From Flavobacteriia bacterium (GTDB lineage Bacteria > Bacteroidota > Bacteroidia > Flavobacteriales_D > Crocinitomicaceae), in assembly GCA_009925805.1 (NCBI GenBank), contig RFQF01000020.1, positions 1-16,260 of the forward strand: 16,260 nt of DNA. Reading direction: 5' to 3'. The translations under genes were made by a program, and so were the position numbers. Positions 16,231 to 16,260 of this stretch are shown one piece after another. The notes under the pieces were generated by a model, which searched no databases, was not told where the DNA came from, and saw nothing but the letters and a program-made list of their open reading frames with translations. The stretch's first letter is position 1; every line of letters begins with the position of its first letter.

Positions 16231-16238
16231 CAAAGGTA
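16231..16238 (-). promoter_or_regulatory. Bacteroidota -7 promoter element for the EamA transporter gene
   Basis: The minus strand reads TACCTTTG, an exact TAnnTTTG match, only three bases before the ATG at 16227. This would start transcription at or very near the start codon, giving a leaderless message. The -33 region falls near the window edge and shows no clear TTG. If real, it rules out the longer start at 16257. Confidence 0.5.
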
Positions 16239-16260
16239 GTGTTAATATAGTTACCACATT

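Noticed and set aside
1..16260. tRNA or rRNA genes, CRISPR arrays and riboswitches.
   Set aside because: The gaps between genes are all under about 100 bases and are filled by terminators and promoter elements. No repeat-spacer pattern or RNA gene signature was found.

Overview
The window comes from a member of the Bacteroidota, most likely Flavobacteriales-like; the family cannot be fixed from the sequence alone. The evidence is the Bacteroidota type of RpoB and RpoC (about 1,270 expected and 1,434 aa), a secreted protein with a type IX secretion (T9SS) sorting tail, the absence of Shine-Dalgarno sites, and repeated copies of the Bacteroidota -7 promoter element TAnnTTTG just ahead of genes. 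It is a dense core-genome segment. No gap between genes exceeds about 100 bases, and I saw no mobile element, CRISPR array, tRNA or rRNA.

Layout. 1-8190 (+): the end of rplL, a hairpin in the rplL-rpoB gap, rpoB, rpoC and a strong terminator. 8192-11254 (-): accA followed by recG, transcribed towards rpoC. 11315-12130 (+): ispE, divergent from accA with back-to-back promoters. 12209-12964 (+): a secreted T9SS cargo protein with its own consensus promoter and a terminator. 13019-14581 (-): lnt. 14653-15247 (-): rplU-rpmA with a terminator. 15304-16227 (-): an EamA-family transporter upstream of rplU.

How the genes work together: the left part builds the transcription and translation machinery (L7/L12, RNA polymerase beta and beta'), and rplU-rpmA adds two 50S proteins. 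accA (fatty acid synthesis), ispE (MEP isoprenoid pathway) and lnt (lipoprotein maturation) serve the cell envelope. recG is a DNA repair helicase. The secreted protein and the EamA transporter have no known substrate.

The main anomaly is in rpoB. The reading frame is broken near 3149, where about 54 conserved codons (roughly 160 bases, including the equivalent of catalytic Lys1065 of E. coli) are missing and the frame shifts by one. Everything on either side is well conserved. Because RpoB is essential, a sequence or assembly error is the likeliest cause, but the reads must decide. I found no convincing new biological system. The other points worth a second look are the TTG start of rpoB, the very short or absent leaders implied by the -7 elements, and the cysteine-containing secreted protein.
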